Shown one piece after another: positions 43,981-51,223 of a stretch of 64,000 nt of DNA. Position numbers and translations under genes: made by a program. The stretch comes from Modestobacter italicus (GTDB lineage Bacteria > Actinomycetota > Actinomycetes > Mycobacteriales > Geodermatophilaceae). The DNA lies in the NCBI RefSeq assembly GCF_000306785.1, contig NC_017955.1, forward strand, positions 4,092,001 through 4,156,000, written 5' to 3'. Under the pieces are notes generated by a model that worked only from the letters and a program-made list of their open reading frames with translations, did no database searches and was not told where the DNA came from. Numbering within the stretch: the first letter of the stretch is position 1; each line of letters opens with the position of its first letter.

Positions 43981-45519
43981 GTGCCGTTCACCCTCCGCGA
44001 CCTGCTGGCGCTGCCGGCGGTGCAGGGCGCCCGCCCGGAGCTGGCCGGGCACCGGGACGGGATCGACGACCGCGTCGTCCGCTGGGTGCACACCAGCGAG
44101 ATCCAGGACATCGCGCCGCTGCTCAAGGGTGGCGAGGCGCTGCTCACCACCGGGCTCGGGCTGGTCGCGCTGCCGCCGGAGGCGCACCGGGCCTACGCCG
44201 CCGCCCTCGCCCGGGTGGGGTTGACCGCGCTGCTGCTGGAGCTGGGGCGCAGCTTCCCGACCGCACCGCCCGCGCTGCTCGACGAGGCCGCGCGGGTGGG
44301 GCTGCCGGTGGTGCTGCTGCACGGCGTGGTGCCCTTCATCGAGGTGACCGAGGCCGCTCACGCCGCGATCCTCGAGCAGGAGGTCACCGCATTGCGGGAG
44401 GTCGCCGAGCAGCGCAACCGGCTGCTGCAGGCGATGGCCGAGAGCCCCGGCGTCATCGGGCTGGTCGGCGCCTGCGCGCAGCTGAGCGGCCAGCCGGCCA
44501 GCCTGGTCACCGCCGACGGCGAGCTGGTCGCCGGGTCGGCGGACGCCGGAGCCGGAGACGGCGTGGACGTCCTGGTCGGCGGGCGGGTCTGGGGCCGGCT
44601 CGCCCTTCTCGGGCCGGCCGGCCCGCGCACCCGGGCCACGATGGAGGCGGCCGGACCGCTCGTCGCGCTGGAGGTGCAGCGGTCTCCGTCGGGCACCAGC
44701 AGCCGGCGGCTGTCCGCCGCCCAGCTGCTCACCGACCTGATCACGGGCCGGTACTCGTCGTCCGGTGACCTGGCGTCGCGGGCGCTGGGCGTCGGGTTCG
44801 TCGTCCGGCCCGGGCACGCGGTGATCGGCTGCGTGGTGCGGCCGCGATCGCACCGGTCGGCGCTGCCCGGCTGGCTGCAGACGGTGCAGGAGCGCTCGGC
44901 CCGCCACCTGCCCGCGACGATGGTGGCCGAGCGGGACGGGCACGTGCTGCTCGGCGCCGCGGTGCCCCGCGCGGGCGCGCGCCGGCTGCTGGCAGCGCTC
45001 ACCGCCGACCTCAACGCCCGGCTGGGTGCGATGGGCGGGGTGCTGGTGTGCGCCGGTCCGCTGGTCGACGACGTCCCCGCGCTCGCCGGGTCGCTGCAGT
45101 CGGCGGTGGACACCTCCGACCTCGCGGTGCGGATGGCGACGGCGTCGGACCTGGTGCTGTCGGAGGACGTCGCGCTCTACCAGCTGCTGCTCACCATGGT
45201 CGACGACGCGGCGCTGGAGCGGTTCACCCTGGCGCAGCTGGGCCCGCTGCTGCAGCACGACGCCCGCACCGGCGCCGGCCTGGTGATGACCCTGGACACC
45301 CTGTTCGTCGCCGGGATGAGCAAGAGCCGGGCCGCGGACATGCTGGGCGTGCGGCGGCAGACGCTGTACGGGCGGGTCGAGCGCATCTCGCAGTTGCTGG
45401 GCGGGGTCGACCTGGAGCAGCGCGAGATCCGCACCGCGCTCGACCTGGCCCTGCTGTGCTGGCGGCTGCGGCTCAACGGCGGGCGTGCCGGAACCGACGC
45501 TGGCGCGGCGCCGCGCTGA
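43981..45519 (+). CDS. PucR-family transcriptional regulator
   Basis: The N-terminal PucR domain (FTLRDLLALPAVQG, VRWVHTSEIQDIAPLLKGGEALLTTG) spans residues 1-120. A GGDEF-like central region (about 260-380) follows, and a C-terminal helix-turn-helix (VAGMSKSRAADMLGVRRQTLYGRVERI) binds DNA. PucR-type proteins control purine and other nitrogen-source genes in response to a metabolite. It is divergent from the BMP transporter operon and very likely regulates it. The start is uncertain: GTG 43981 gives 512 residues, and GTG 43960 would add seven. Confidence 0.88.
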   Translation: MPFTLRDLLALPAVQGARPELAGHRDGIDDRVVRWVHTSEIQDIAPLLKGGEALLTTGLGLVALPPEAHRAYAAALARVGLTALLLELGRSFPTAPPALLDEAARVGLPVVLLHGVVPFIEVTEAAHAAILEQEVTALREVAEQRNRLLQAMAESPGVIGLVGACAQLSGQPASLVTADGELVAGSADAGAGDGVDVLVGGRVWGRLALLGPAGPRTRATMEAAGPLVALEVQRSPSGTSSRRLSAAQLLTDLITGRYSSSGDLASRALGVGFVVRPGHAVIGCVVRPRSHRSALPGWLQTVQERSARHLPATMVAERDGHVLLGAAVPRAGARRLLAALTADLNARLGAMGGVLVCAGPLVDDVPALAGSLQSAVDTSDLAVRMATASDLVLSEDVALYQLLLTMVDDAALERFTLAQLGPLLQHDARTGAGLVMTLDTLFVAGMSKSRAADMLGVRRQTLYGRVERISQLLGGVDLEQREIRTALDLALLCWRLRLNGGRAGTDAGAAPR

Positions 45520-45528
45520 GCCCAGCGC

Positions 45529-45876
45529 CTAGAGCTGTAGATGGACCCGCAGCGCCTCGTCCAACTCGCTCATCAGGTCCACGGGCACCTGGCCCAGCAC
45601 AGCACCGACCCGCTCGACGGCCACCGCCCGAACCTGCTCCGCCTGGGCCTTGGAGTCGGCGGTCAGCCCTGTCCGGTCTGCCGGGAGCAGTGTCTGAAAG
45701 GCGAACACCCGTGACACGTTGCTGGTCACCGGCACGACCGTCACCACGCCGCGCCCCAGCCTCGCGGCCGTGGCGTTGGCGCGGTCGTTGCTCACCAGCA
45801 CGGCCGGCCGCCGCTTGCTCGCCTCGCTGCCCCGGACGGGCTCCAGGTCGACGAGCCGGACCTCACCGCGGCGCAT
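45529..45876 (-). CDS. MazF/PemK-type mRNA interferase toxin
   Basis: The 115-residue protein shows the MazF pattern: [41 protein letters not shown], and [17 protein letters not shown]. Such toxins cut mRNA at short sequences and arrest growth. It is coupled to a ribbon-helix-helix antitoxin by a 14-nt overlap. It converges on the PucR gene, only 9 bp from that gene's stop. Confidence 0.9.
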   Translation of the reverse strand: MRRGEVRLVDLEPVRGSEASKRRPAVLVSNDRANATAARLGRGVVTVVPVTSNVSRVFAFQTLLPADRTGLTADSKAQAEQVRAVAVERVGAVLGQVPVDLMSELDEALRVHLQL

Positions 45877-46093
45877 CGATCAGGCCGTCTCCCGCGGTGG
45901 TGTCCCATGTCGACTGCTCGCCGGAGGCTTCCCATTCCTCCCACGCCGCGGCGTAGTCCTGCTCGAGCTCGACCTGGCGGAGCAGTCGCAGCGCGTGCTG
46001 GATCACCGCGGACCGCCCCCGCAGACCGGCGGTGCGGGCGTACTCGTCGAGGAGGGCCACATCGTCGTCGGGCAAGCTGACGCTCAGCTTCAT
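45863..46093 (-). CDS. Ribbon-helix-helix antitoxin partner of MazF
   Basis: The 76-residue protein starts with a MetJ/Arc/CopG-type ribbon-helix-helix ([35 protein letters not shown]). An acidic, Trp-rich tail ([17 protein letters not shown]) would occupy the toxin's active site. It should both neutralise MazF and repress the operon. The order antitoxin first, toxin second is usual. Confidence 0.88.
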   Translation of the reverse strand: MKLSVSLPDDDVALLDEYARTAGLRGRSAVIQHALRLLRQVELEQDYAAAWEEWEASGEQSTWDTTAGDGLIDAPR

Positions 46094-46214
46094 ACCGGGA
46101 TGCTACCTGGGGTAGCAATGCAGTAGCAACGGAGCGCCAGTCGAGGCGAGTACCCAGCCGCTCCTGTGGACAGAGCCAGCAGCGGACGGCCGATGTGCAG
46201 CAGAGTCCCCCGCC

Positions 46215-46649
46215 ATGACGACCCTCCCGCACCCCAGCATCCCCGTCACCAGCGATGCCGAGCTCACCGAGCGCTGGCGCACCCTGCTGCACCTCGACGG
46301 TTCGCCGTCCCAGCGCCGGCTCTTCCTCGCCTGGCTCCGCACCGACGGCACGATGGTCCCGCTGTTGATCCCAGTCGAGGAGCTCCCGGTCGAACCCGAC
46401 CGGGTGGCGATCGGCAATGTCCACGAGCTGCACTCCGTCGTGGCCGAGTCCGAGGGCCTCCACCCGGCCGACCTGCACCTGGCCATGTGCCTGGAGCGGC
46501 CCGGGCCCGCCACCGCCGACGACGACGCCTGGTGCGCAGCGATTGAGTCGATCGTCCGCGGACGGGACGGCATCGACTGCAGCCTGCATGTCGGTGACGG
46601 ACGCATCGCCCACCTGCTGCTGCCCCGTCGGCGGTGGCCGGCCGGGTGA
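46215..46649 (+). CDS. Small hypothetical protein, paralogue of the gene at 50050
   Basis: I do not recognise the family. The 144-residue protein shares a clear pattern with the protein at 50050-50502: ELTERW near the start, LAWLRTDGTMVPLLIPV, LHLAMCLERPGP, and a C-terminal HVGDGRIAHLLLPRRRWP. There is no signal peptide or membrane segment. It is followed at once by a strong hairpin. The two paralogues flank the ABC importer genes. Confidence 0.72.
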   Translation: MTTLPHPSIPVTSDAELTERWRTLLHLDGSPSQRRLFLAWLRTDGTMVPLLIPVEELPVEPDRVAIGNVHELHSVVAESEGLHPADLHLAMCLERPGPATADDDAWCAAIESIVRGRDGIDCSLHVGDGRIAHLLLPRRRWPAG

Positions 46650-46684
46650 TCGTGCTCTGCTGCCGTGGGGGCAGCAGAGCACGA
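46650..46684 (+). terminator. Perfect hairpin after the hypothetical gene
   Basis: TCGTGCTCTGCTGCC and its exact complement form 15-bp arms around a 5-nt loop, starting one base after the stop codon. The same 15-nt arm recurs in the hairpin at 49941-49975. It lacks a T tract but is a likely terminator or RNA-stabilising element. Confidence 0.65.
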
Positions 46685-46723
46685 GCGTGGCGAGGACGGA
46701 GGGCACGAGCCCGGTCGCCGTGC

Positions 46724-46748
46724 TGACGTCAGGTCACGCGGAGGTCAC
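46724..46748. promoter_or_regulatory. Direct repeats upstream of the ABC importer operon
   Basis: AGGTCAC occurs at 46731-46737 and 46742-46748, exactly 11 bp apart, and the palindrome TGACGTCA (46724-46731) precedes them. One helical turn of spacing fits a dimer binding on one DNA face. About 60 bp further down a 7-bp hairpin (CCAGCGC/GCGCTGG, 46811-46829) precedes the ribosome binding site. Confidence 0.35.
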
Positions 46749-46851
46749 TTCACGGGGTCGTTACAGCGCGGACACGGGCAGCGCTCAGACGGGCCGTTGA
46801 GTGCAGGCCACCAGCGCACCCCGCGCTGGCGCCGCCCTCAGAGGAGACCCG

Positions 46852-47826
46852 TTGAGCCCCTCCGCCGTCCGCCGCGCGATCGCCGGCAGCGCCGTCGCCA
46901 CCGTCGTCCTCTCCCTCGCCGCCTGCGGCTCCGACTCCGACTCCGCGGAGGCATCCGGGGGCAGCGGCGAGACGCAGACGGTCACCGTCGGCACGCTGCG
47001 CGGCCAGCCGCACTTCTACGCGCCGTTCCTCTACGAGGACCACGCCGTGGACGGAGTCGAGTTCGAGGTCGTCACCCTGGACAGCACCCCGGCGCTGACC
47101 GACGCGGTCTCCTCCGGCACGGTCGACTTCGCGATCACCGGCATCACCGCGACCATCTCCGGCATCTCGCAGGACCGCGACCTGACGATCGTCGCCTCCG
47201 CCGCCGACGGCGGGTCCGGCTTCATCGGCGGCGACGACATCCAGAGCGTCGCCGACCTGGCCGGCAAGAAGGTCGGCTACATCCAGGGCAGCGCGCCCGA
47301 GGTGGCGATGCGGCTGATCCTCGCCGAGAACGACGTCGACCCGAGCAGCCTCGAGCTGGTCGCCGTCCCGCCGCCGGAGATGGCCTCGGCGTTCAACAGC
47401 GGCTCGGTCGACGCGTTCTTCGGCACCGAGATCGCCGTCTCGCTGGCCACCGCCGCCGGCGGCCACGCCATCACCGACCCGTACGACACCCCGATCGGCA
47501 AGGTGAACATCGGCCTGGTCACCACCGGCTCGATGGTGACCGACGACCCGGAGCTGGTGCAGAAGGTCGTCGACACGCACGCCGCCACCACCGAGTACAT
47601 GACCGACAACATCGACGAGTGGCTCCCGGAGATGGTCCAGGAGTTCGGTGGTGACCAGGCCGTCCTGGAGTCGGCGCTGGAGAACTTCTGGCTGCGCGCC
47701 GACCTGAGCGAGGAGTACCAGGGCCAGGTCGAGGCGCTCGCCGGCGCGATGGTCGACCTCGGGCTGATCGAGACCGCCCCGACCGCCGACGAGCTCGTCG
47801 ACGCGTCCTTCGCCCCCGAGTCCTGA
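46852..47826 (+). CDS. ABC transporter substrate-binding lipoprotein, NMT1/SsuA-like
   Basis: I choose TTG 46852 because GAGGAG lies 5 nt upstream and the protein then begins with a clean lipoprotein signal (basic MSPSAVRRA, hydrophobic core, lipobox LSLAAC). The mature part has features of aliphatic sulfonate/taurine/thiamine-precursor binding proteins: VTVGTLRGQPHFYAPF, LTDAVSSGTVDFAITG, SVADLAGKKVGYIQGSAPE. It is first in an SBP-permease-ATPase operon. The ligand cannot be read from the sequence; nearby selenoprotein and LLM oxidoreductase genes hint at an organosulfur or organoselenium compound. Confidence 0.85.
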   Translation: MSPSAVRRAIAGSAVATVVLSLAACGSDSDSAEASGGSGETQTVTVGTLRGQPHFYAPFLYEDHAVDGVEFEVVTLDSTPALTDAVSSGTVDFAITGITATISGISQDRDLTIVASAADGGSGFIGGDDIQSVADLAGKKVGYIQGSAPEVAMRLILAENDVDPSSLELVAVPPPEMASAFNSGSVDAFFGTEIAVSLATAAGGHAITDPYDTPIGKVNIGLVTTGSMVTDDPELVQKVVDTHAATTEYMTDNIDEWLPEMVQEFGGDQAVLESALENFWLRADLSEEYQGQVEALAGAMVDLGLIETAPTADELVDASFAPES

Positions 47827-47884
47827 TCTCCACCGGGGCGCCGGCGCGGACCGCGCCGGCGCCCCCTCCCGGGAGGAACGCCCC

Positions 47885-48751
47885 ATGACCACCGCCACCG
47901 TCCCGGTCGAGGCCGCGACCCCCACCGCCACCGCACCTCCGCCTCGCAGAGGGCGCGGCCAGCTGCGCACCGTCCTGCTGGGCCTGCCCGTGCCGCTGCT
48001 GTTCCTGCTGCTGTGGCACGTCGGCCGGGAGAACGCCTGGGAGCTGCCCTTCGGCATCCGGATGGGCTTCCTCCCCTACCCCGCCGACGTCGCCCGCGGG
48101 CTGGCGAACTACGCGTTCGGCACCCGGGACGACGCCTTCAGCAACCTGCTCTGGGAGGACCTCCCGGCCAGCGCGCTGCGGGTGCTCTCCGGCTTCGCAC
48201 TGGCCACGCTGGTCGCCGTCCCGCTCGGGGTGCTCATGGGCCGCTTCACCACCGCGCACGCCCTGTTCGACCCGATGATCAACCTGTTCCGGCCGATCCC
48301 GGCGACCGCCTGGGTGCCGCTGGTCGCGCTGCTCATCGGCTACGGCGACCAGGCCTCGATCTTCCTGATCACGCTGTCGGCGTTCTTCCCGATCGTGCTC
48401 GGCACGATCAGCGGCGCCCGGCAGGTGCCCGAGCGGCTGCTGGAGGCCGCCCGGATGCTCGGCACCTCCGGCGTCGGCACGCTGCTGCTGGTGGTGCTGC
48501 CGGCCGCGGCCCCGGCCATCGTCAACGGCATGCGGGTCGGCCTGGGGCTCTCCTGGGTGATCCTCGTGCTGAGCGAGACCACCGGCGTGCCGACCGGGCT
48601 GGGCTCGACCATCTTCCTGGCCCGCGACGTCGTCCAGACCGACCAGATCGTCGTCGGGATGATCTGCATCGCCGTCGCCGGGTTCCTCTCCGACCGGCTG
48701 CTGATGCTGGTCTTCCGCGTCCTGTTCCGCGACCGCCCGCTGATCAAGTAG
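47885..48751 (+). CDS. ABC transporter permease, SsuC/TauC type
   Basis: A 288-residue permease with a Pro/Thr-rich N-terminal tail, six or so membrane segments and the coupling-loop motif EAARMLGTSGVGTLLLVVLPAAAPAIVNGMRVGLGLSW, typical of sulfonate, taurine and nitrate importers (BPD_transp_1). It begins 58 bp after the binding-protein gene and is followed 10 bp later by the ATPase gene. Confidence 0.88.
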   Translation: MTTATVPVEAATPTATAPPPRRGRGQLRTVLLGLPVPLLFLLLWHVGRENAWELPFGIRMGFLPYPADVARGLANYAFGTRDDAFSNLLWEDLPASALRVLSGFALATLVAVPLGVLMGRFTTAHALFDPMINLFRPIPATAWVPLVALLIGYGDQASIFLITLSAFFPIVLGTISGARQVPERLLEAARMLGTSGVGTLLLVVLPAAAPAIVNGMRVGLGLSWVILVLSETTGVPTGLGSTIFLARDVVQTDQIVVGMICIAVAGFLSDRLLMLVFRVLFRDRPLIK

Positions 48752-48761
48752 GAGCCCGACC

Positions 48762-49547
48762 ATGGAGCAGCTCACTGCTGGCCGCACGGCCGACGTCCGG
48801 ATCGCCGGGCTGACCAAGACCTACGCCGGCGCCGTCACCGCGATGGCCGACGTCGACCTGACCATCGCCTCCGGTGAGTTCGTCGCCGTGGTCGGCGCGA
48901 GCGGCTGTGGGAAGAGCACGCTGCTGCGCATCCTGGCCGGCTTCGAGCGGCCCTCGGCCGGCGTCGTCGAGGTCGGTGGGACGCCGGTCACCGGGCCCGG
49001 CCCCGACCGCGGCGTCGTCTTCCAGGACTACGGCCTGTTCCCGTGGCTGTCGGTGCGGGAGAACGTCGCCTACGGCCCGGCCCGCAAGAAGCTGCCGAAA
49101 GCCGAGGTCGCCGCGGTCACCGACCGGTTCATCGCCGCGGTCGGGCTGACCCGGTTCGCCGGCAAGTACCCCTCGCAGCTGTCCGGCGGGATGCAGCAGC
49201 GGGTGGCGATCGCCCGGGTGCTGGCCAACGACCCGTCGCTGCTGCTGATGGACGAGCCGTTCGGCGCCCTCGACGCGCTCACCCGGTCGGACCTGCAAGC
49301 CGAGCTCAAGCGCATCCACGTCGACACCCGGACGACGGTCGTGTTCGTGACGCACTCGATCGAGGAGGCTGTCTTCCTGGCCGACCGGGTGGTGGTGATG
49401 ACCGGCGGCGCCTCGCACGGCGTACCCGGCCACATCAGCCGCATCGTGCCGGTGGAGCTCGCCGACCGGGACGTCACCTCACCGGCGTTCAACGCGGTGA
49501 AGCGGGAGATCGCCGAGCTGGTGCACGCCGTCCCCGAGCCGGTGTGA
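48762..49547 (+). CDS. ABC transporter ATP-binding protein, SsuB/TauB type
   Basis: The 261-residue ATPase has Walker A GASGCGKST, the Q-loop FQDYGLFPWLSV, signature LSGGMQQRVAIARVLAND, Walker B LLLMDEPFGALDA and the H-loop VFVTHSIEEAV. The FPWL after the Q-loop is typical of the nitrate/sulfonate/taurine family. It powers the importer formed with the two upstream genes. Its last bases overlap the start of a small membrane protein gene. Confidence 0.92.
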   Translation: MEQLTAGRTADVRIAGLTKTYAGAVTAMADVDLTIASGEFVAVVGASGCGKSTLLRILAGFERPSAGVVEVGGTPVTGPGPDRGVVFQDYGLFPWLSVRENVAYGPARKKLPKAEVAAVTDRFIAAVGLTRFAGKYPSQLSGGMQQRVAIARVLANDPSLLLMDEPFGALDALTRSDLQAELKRIHVDTRTTVVFVTHSIEEAVFLADRVVVMTGGASHGVPGHISRIVPVELADRDVTSPAFNAVKREIAELVHAVPEPV

Positions 49548-49912
49548 CGGCGTCCGCCATCGCTGTCCGGTCGGGGGCGCTCGCCCTCGGCCGGGCAGCC
49601 GCCGTGCTGGCGCTGTGCTCGGCGCTCGTCCACCTGCTCCTGCTGGACGGCGGGTCGCTCGGCTCGGTGACGATGGTCGCCATGGCGGCGGCCTGCCTGC
49701 CCTGCGCCTGGCACCTGTGGCGGTCGCCGACGGGCTCGGTGTGGCGGGTGACCGCCGGGGTGGACGCAGCGATGCTGGTGCTGCACGTCCAGCTGCTGGG
49801 CTCGGGCGAGCACCTGCACGGCGCCGGGCCGTCGTCGCTGATGTGGCTCGGGCTGGCGCTGGTCAGCGGGCAGCTGGTGCTCGCCGGCGCCGCCGCCCTC
49901 CGCCGTCCCTGA
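49544..49912 (+). CDS. Small membrane protein
   Basis: Starting at GTG 49544, in GTGTGA overlap with the ATPase stop, the 122-residue protein has three to four hydrophobic segments separated by short loops, including AVLALCSALVHLLLLDGG, TMVAMAAACLPCAWHLW and LMWLGLALVSGQLVLAGAAAL. I do not recognise the family. The coupling suggests co-expression with the importer. A strong hairpin follows. Confidence 0.6.
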   Translation: MTASAIAVRSGALALGRAAAVLALCSALVHLLLLDGGSLGSVTMVAMAAACLPCAWHLWRSPTGSVWRVTAGVDAAMLVLHVQLLGSGEHLHGAGPSSLMWLGLALVSGQLVLAGAAALRRP

Positions 49913-49938
49913 CCCGCCCCGTGGGTGTCAGGCCGCGT

Positions 49939-49977
49939 GCTCGTGCTCTGCTGCCCTGGAGGCAGCAGAGCACGAGC
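49939..49977 (+). terminator. Perfect hairpin after the importer operon, copy of the one at 46650
   Basis: The core arms TCGTGCTCTGCTGCC and its complement (49941-49955 and 49961-49975) enclose a 5-nt loop; two more pairs extend the stem to 17 bp. The arms are identical to those at 46650-46684. It closes the importer operon and lies 73 bp before the next gene. Confidence 0.65.
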
Positions 49978-50049
49978 GTCCCGCAGCCGAGGTGCCGGAC
50001 CTGTGGACAACGGCAGCGAGCGACACGCGTCCTCTGCCACGGTCGGGGC

Positions 50050-50502
50050 ATGACGACCGCACCCCCCGCCCCGACCTCGCCGGTGACCGACGACGGTGAG
50101 CTCACCCAGCGGTGGGCCGAGCTGCTGACGCCCGGCCGGCCGCAGGAGGCCACGCTGTGGCTGGCCTGGCTGCGCCCCGACGGAACCATGGTGCCCACCC
50201 TCATCCCGATCGACGAACTGGCCGAGCACGACACGTCCGCGCTCGGCAGCGGGCTCCTGACCCTGCACGACGCCATCGCCATAGCCGAGCGCTGCGACCG
50301 GGACGCTCTGCACCTGACCCTGACCCTGGAGCGACCCGGGCCGCTGGCCGAGGACCCCTCAGAGATGGACGAGGAGTGGTGCGAGCTGCTCGAGGAGGCC
50401 GTGACGCGGGGGCTCGACCAGGGGTGCAGCTTCCACGTCTCCGACGGCCGGTCGGTGCGGCAGCTGATGCCCCGGCGGTTCTGGCCACAGCCGCGCCGGT
50501 GA
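50050..50502 (+). CDS. Small hypothetical protein, paralogue of the gene at 46215
   Basis: The 150-residue protein matches its paralogue in ELTQRWAELL, LWLAWLRPDGTMVPTLIPIDEL, LHLTLTLERPGPL and the C-terminal HVSDGRSVRQLMPRRFWP. It has no recognised domain, signal or membrane segment. It is preceded by a copy of the hairpin that follows the other paralogue, so gene and hairpin may have been duplicated together. Confidence 0.7.
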   Translation: MTTAPPAPTSPVTDDGELTQRWAELLTPGRPQEATLWLAWLRPDGTMVPTLIPIDELAEHDTSALGSGLLTLHDAIAIAERCDRDALHLTLTLERPGPLAEDPSEMDEEWCELLEEAVTRGLDQGCSFHVSDGRSVRQLMPRRFWPQPRR

Positions 50503-50686
50503 TCAGGCGGCCGGTGGAGGGACCTCGCAGCCATCCCGGTGGCGCTCCTCGCGTCCGCAGGCTCGACCACCGCGCTGACGCTCCCCGCCGTCTCCGAGTG
50601 GGTTCTTCCGCCCCACGGGACGAGGGCGTGTGCTGTCGCACGCCGACGCATAGCGTGACGTGGACCACTGCGACCGAGGAGCAGAC

Positions 50687-51223
50687 ATGCCCGTGGGCTT
50701 CGAGATGCTGGACCCGACCGTGCAGGCCGAGGGTGCGGCGGTGCTGCTCGCCGACCGGCCCGCCGACCTCCGCGGCAAGCGCCTGGTGCTGATGGACAAC
50801 GGCAAGCACAACGCCCGCGAGCTGCTGGAGGCGGTCTTCGCGATCGTCGGGCCGGAGCTGGCGCCGTCCTCGGTGACCTGGAAGACGGTGCCCGCCACCT
50901 GGCCGGCGGACGACGCGCTGCTCGACGAGATCGCCCGGGACTGCGACCTGGTCCTCGAAGCGGTCGGTGATTAGGGCAGCTGCAGCGCGGCCAGTGTGGC
51001 CGACGTCATCCTGATGGAGAAGCGCGGAATCCCTTCCGCAGCGATCTGCACCGACGCACTGACGATGAGCGCCGACGCCATGGCGATCATCCAGGGCGCA
51101 CCCGACTACCGGTACGCCGTCGTCCCCCACCCGGTGAGCAGCCTGGACGCCGACGGCATCGCCGCGGTCGCGAAGCTGGCGGCACCGCAGGTGATGAACA
51201 TCCTGCGCGGAGAGGCCCCGTGA
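50687..51223 (+). CDS. UGSC-family selenoprotein with selenocysteine encoded by TAG
   Basis: Two adjacent frames form one protein if TAG at 50972-50974 is read through. The upstream part ends ...DCDLVLEAVGD, and the downstream part continues in the same frame as GSCSAASVADVILMEKRGIPS. The TAG falls exactly at the U of the UGSC motif that defines this (seleno)protein family, where other members have Sec (TGA) or Cys. Residue 96 would be Sec, with Cys at 99, a redox pair. Start ATG 50687 has GAGGAG 5 nt upstream. The stop overlaps the next gene by GTGA. UAG-directed Sec is, as I recall, reported in Geodermatophilus and Blastococcus. The biochemical role is unknown, probably redox chemistry. Confidence 0.85.
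50985..51006 (+). promoter_or_regulatory. Candidate bacterial SECIS hairpin downstream of the TAG selenocysteine codon
   Basis: CGGCC-AGTGT-GGCCG forms a 5-bp stem with a 5-nt loop at 50988-51002. With A51003 bulged the stem extends by three pairs to 50985/51006. The loop begins 18 nt after the TAG and has G as its second base, which fits the bacterial SECIS consensus as I remember it. It lies within the coding sequence, as expected for bacteria. Confidence 0.65.

Noticed and set aside
50660-51223. Two independent small genes separated by TAG
   Set aside because: The second part has no start codon near its beginning that keeps the GSC motif, and the junction matches the UGSC motif exactly; a selenoprotein with TAG is the better reading.
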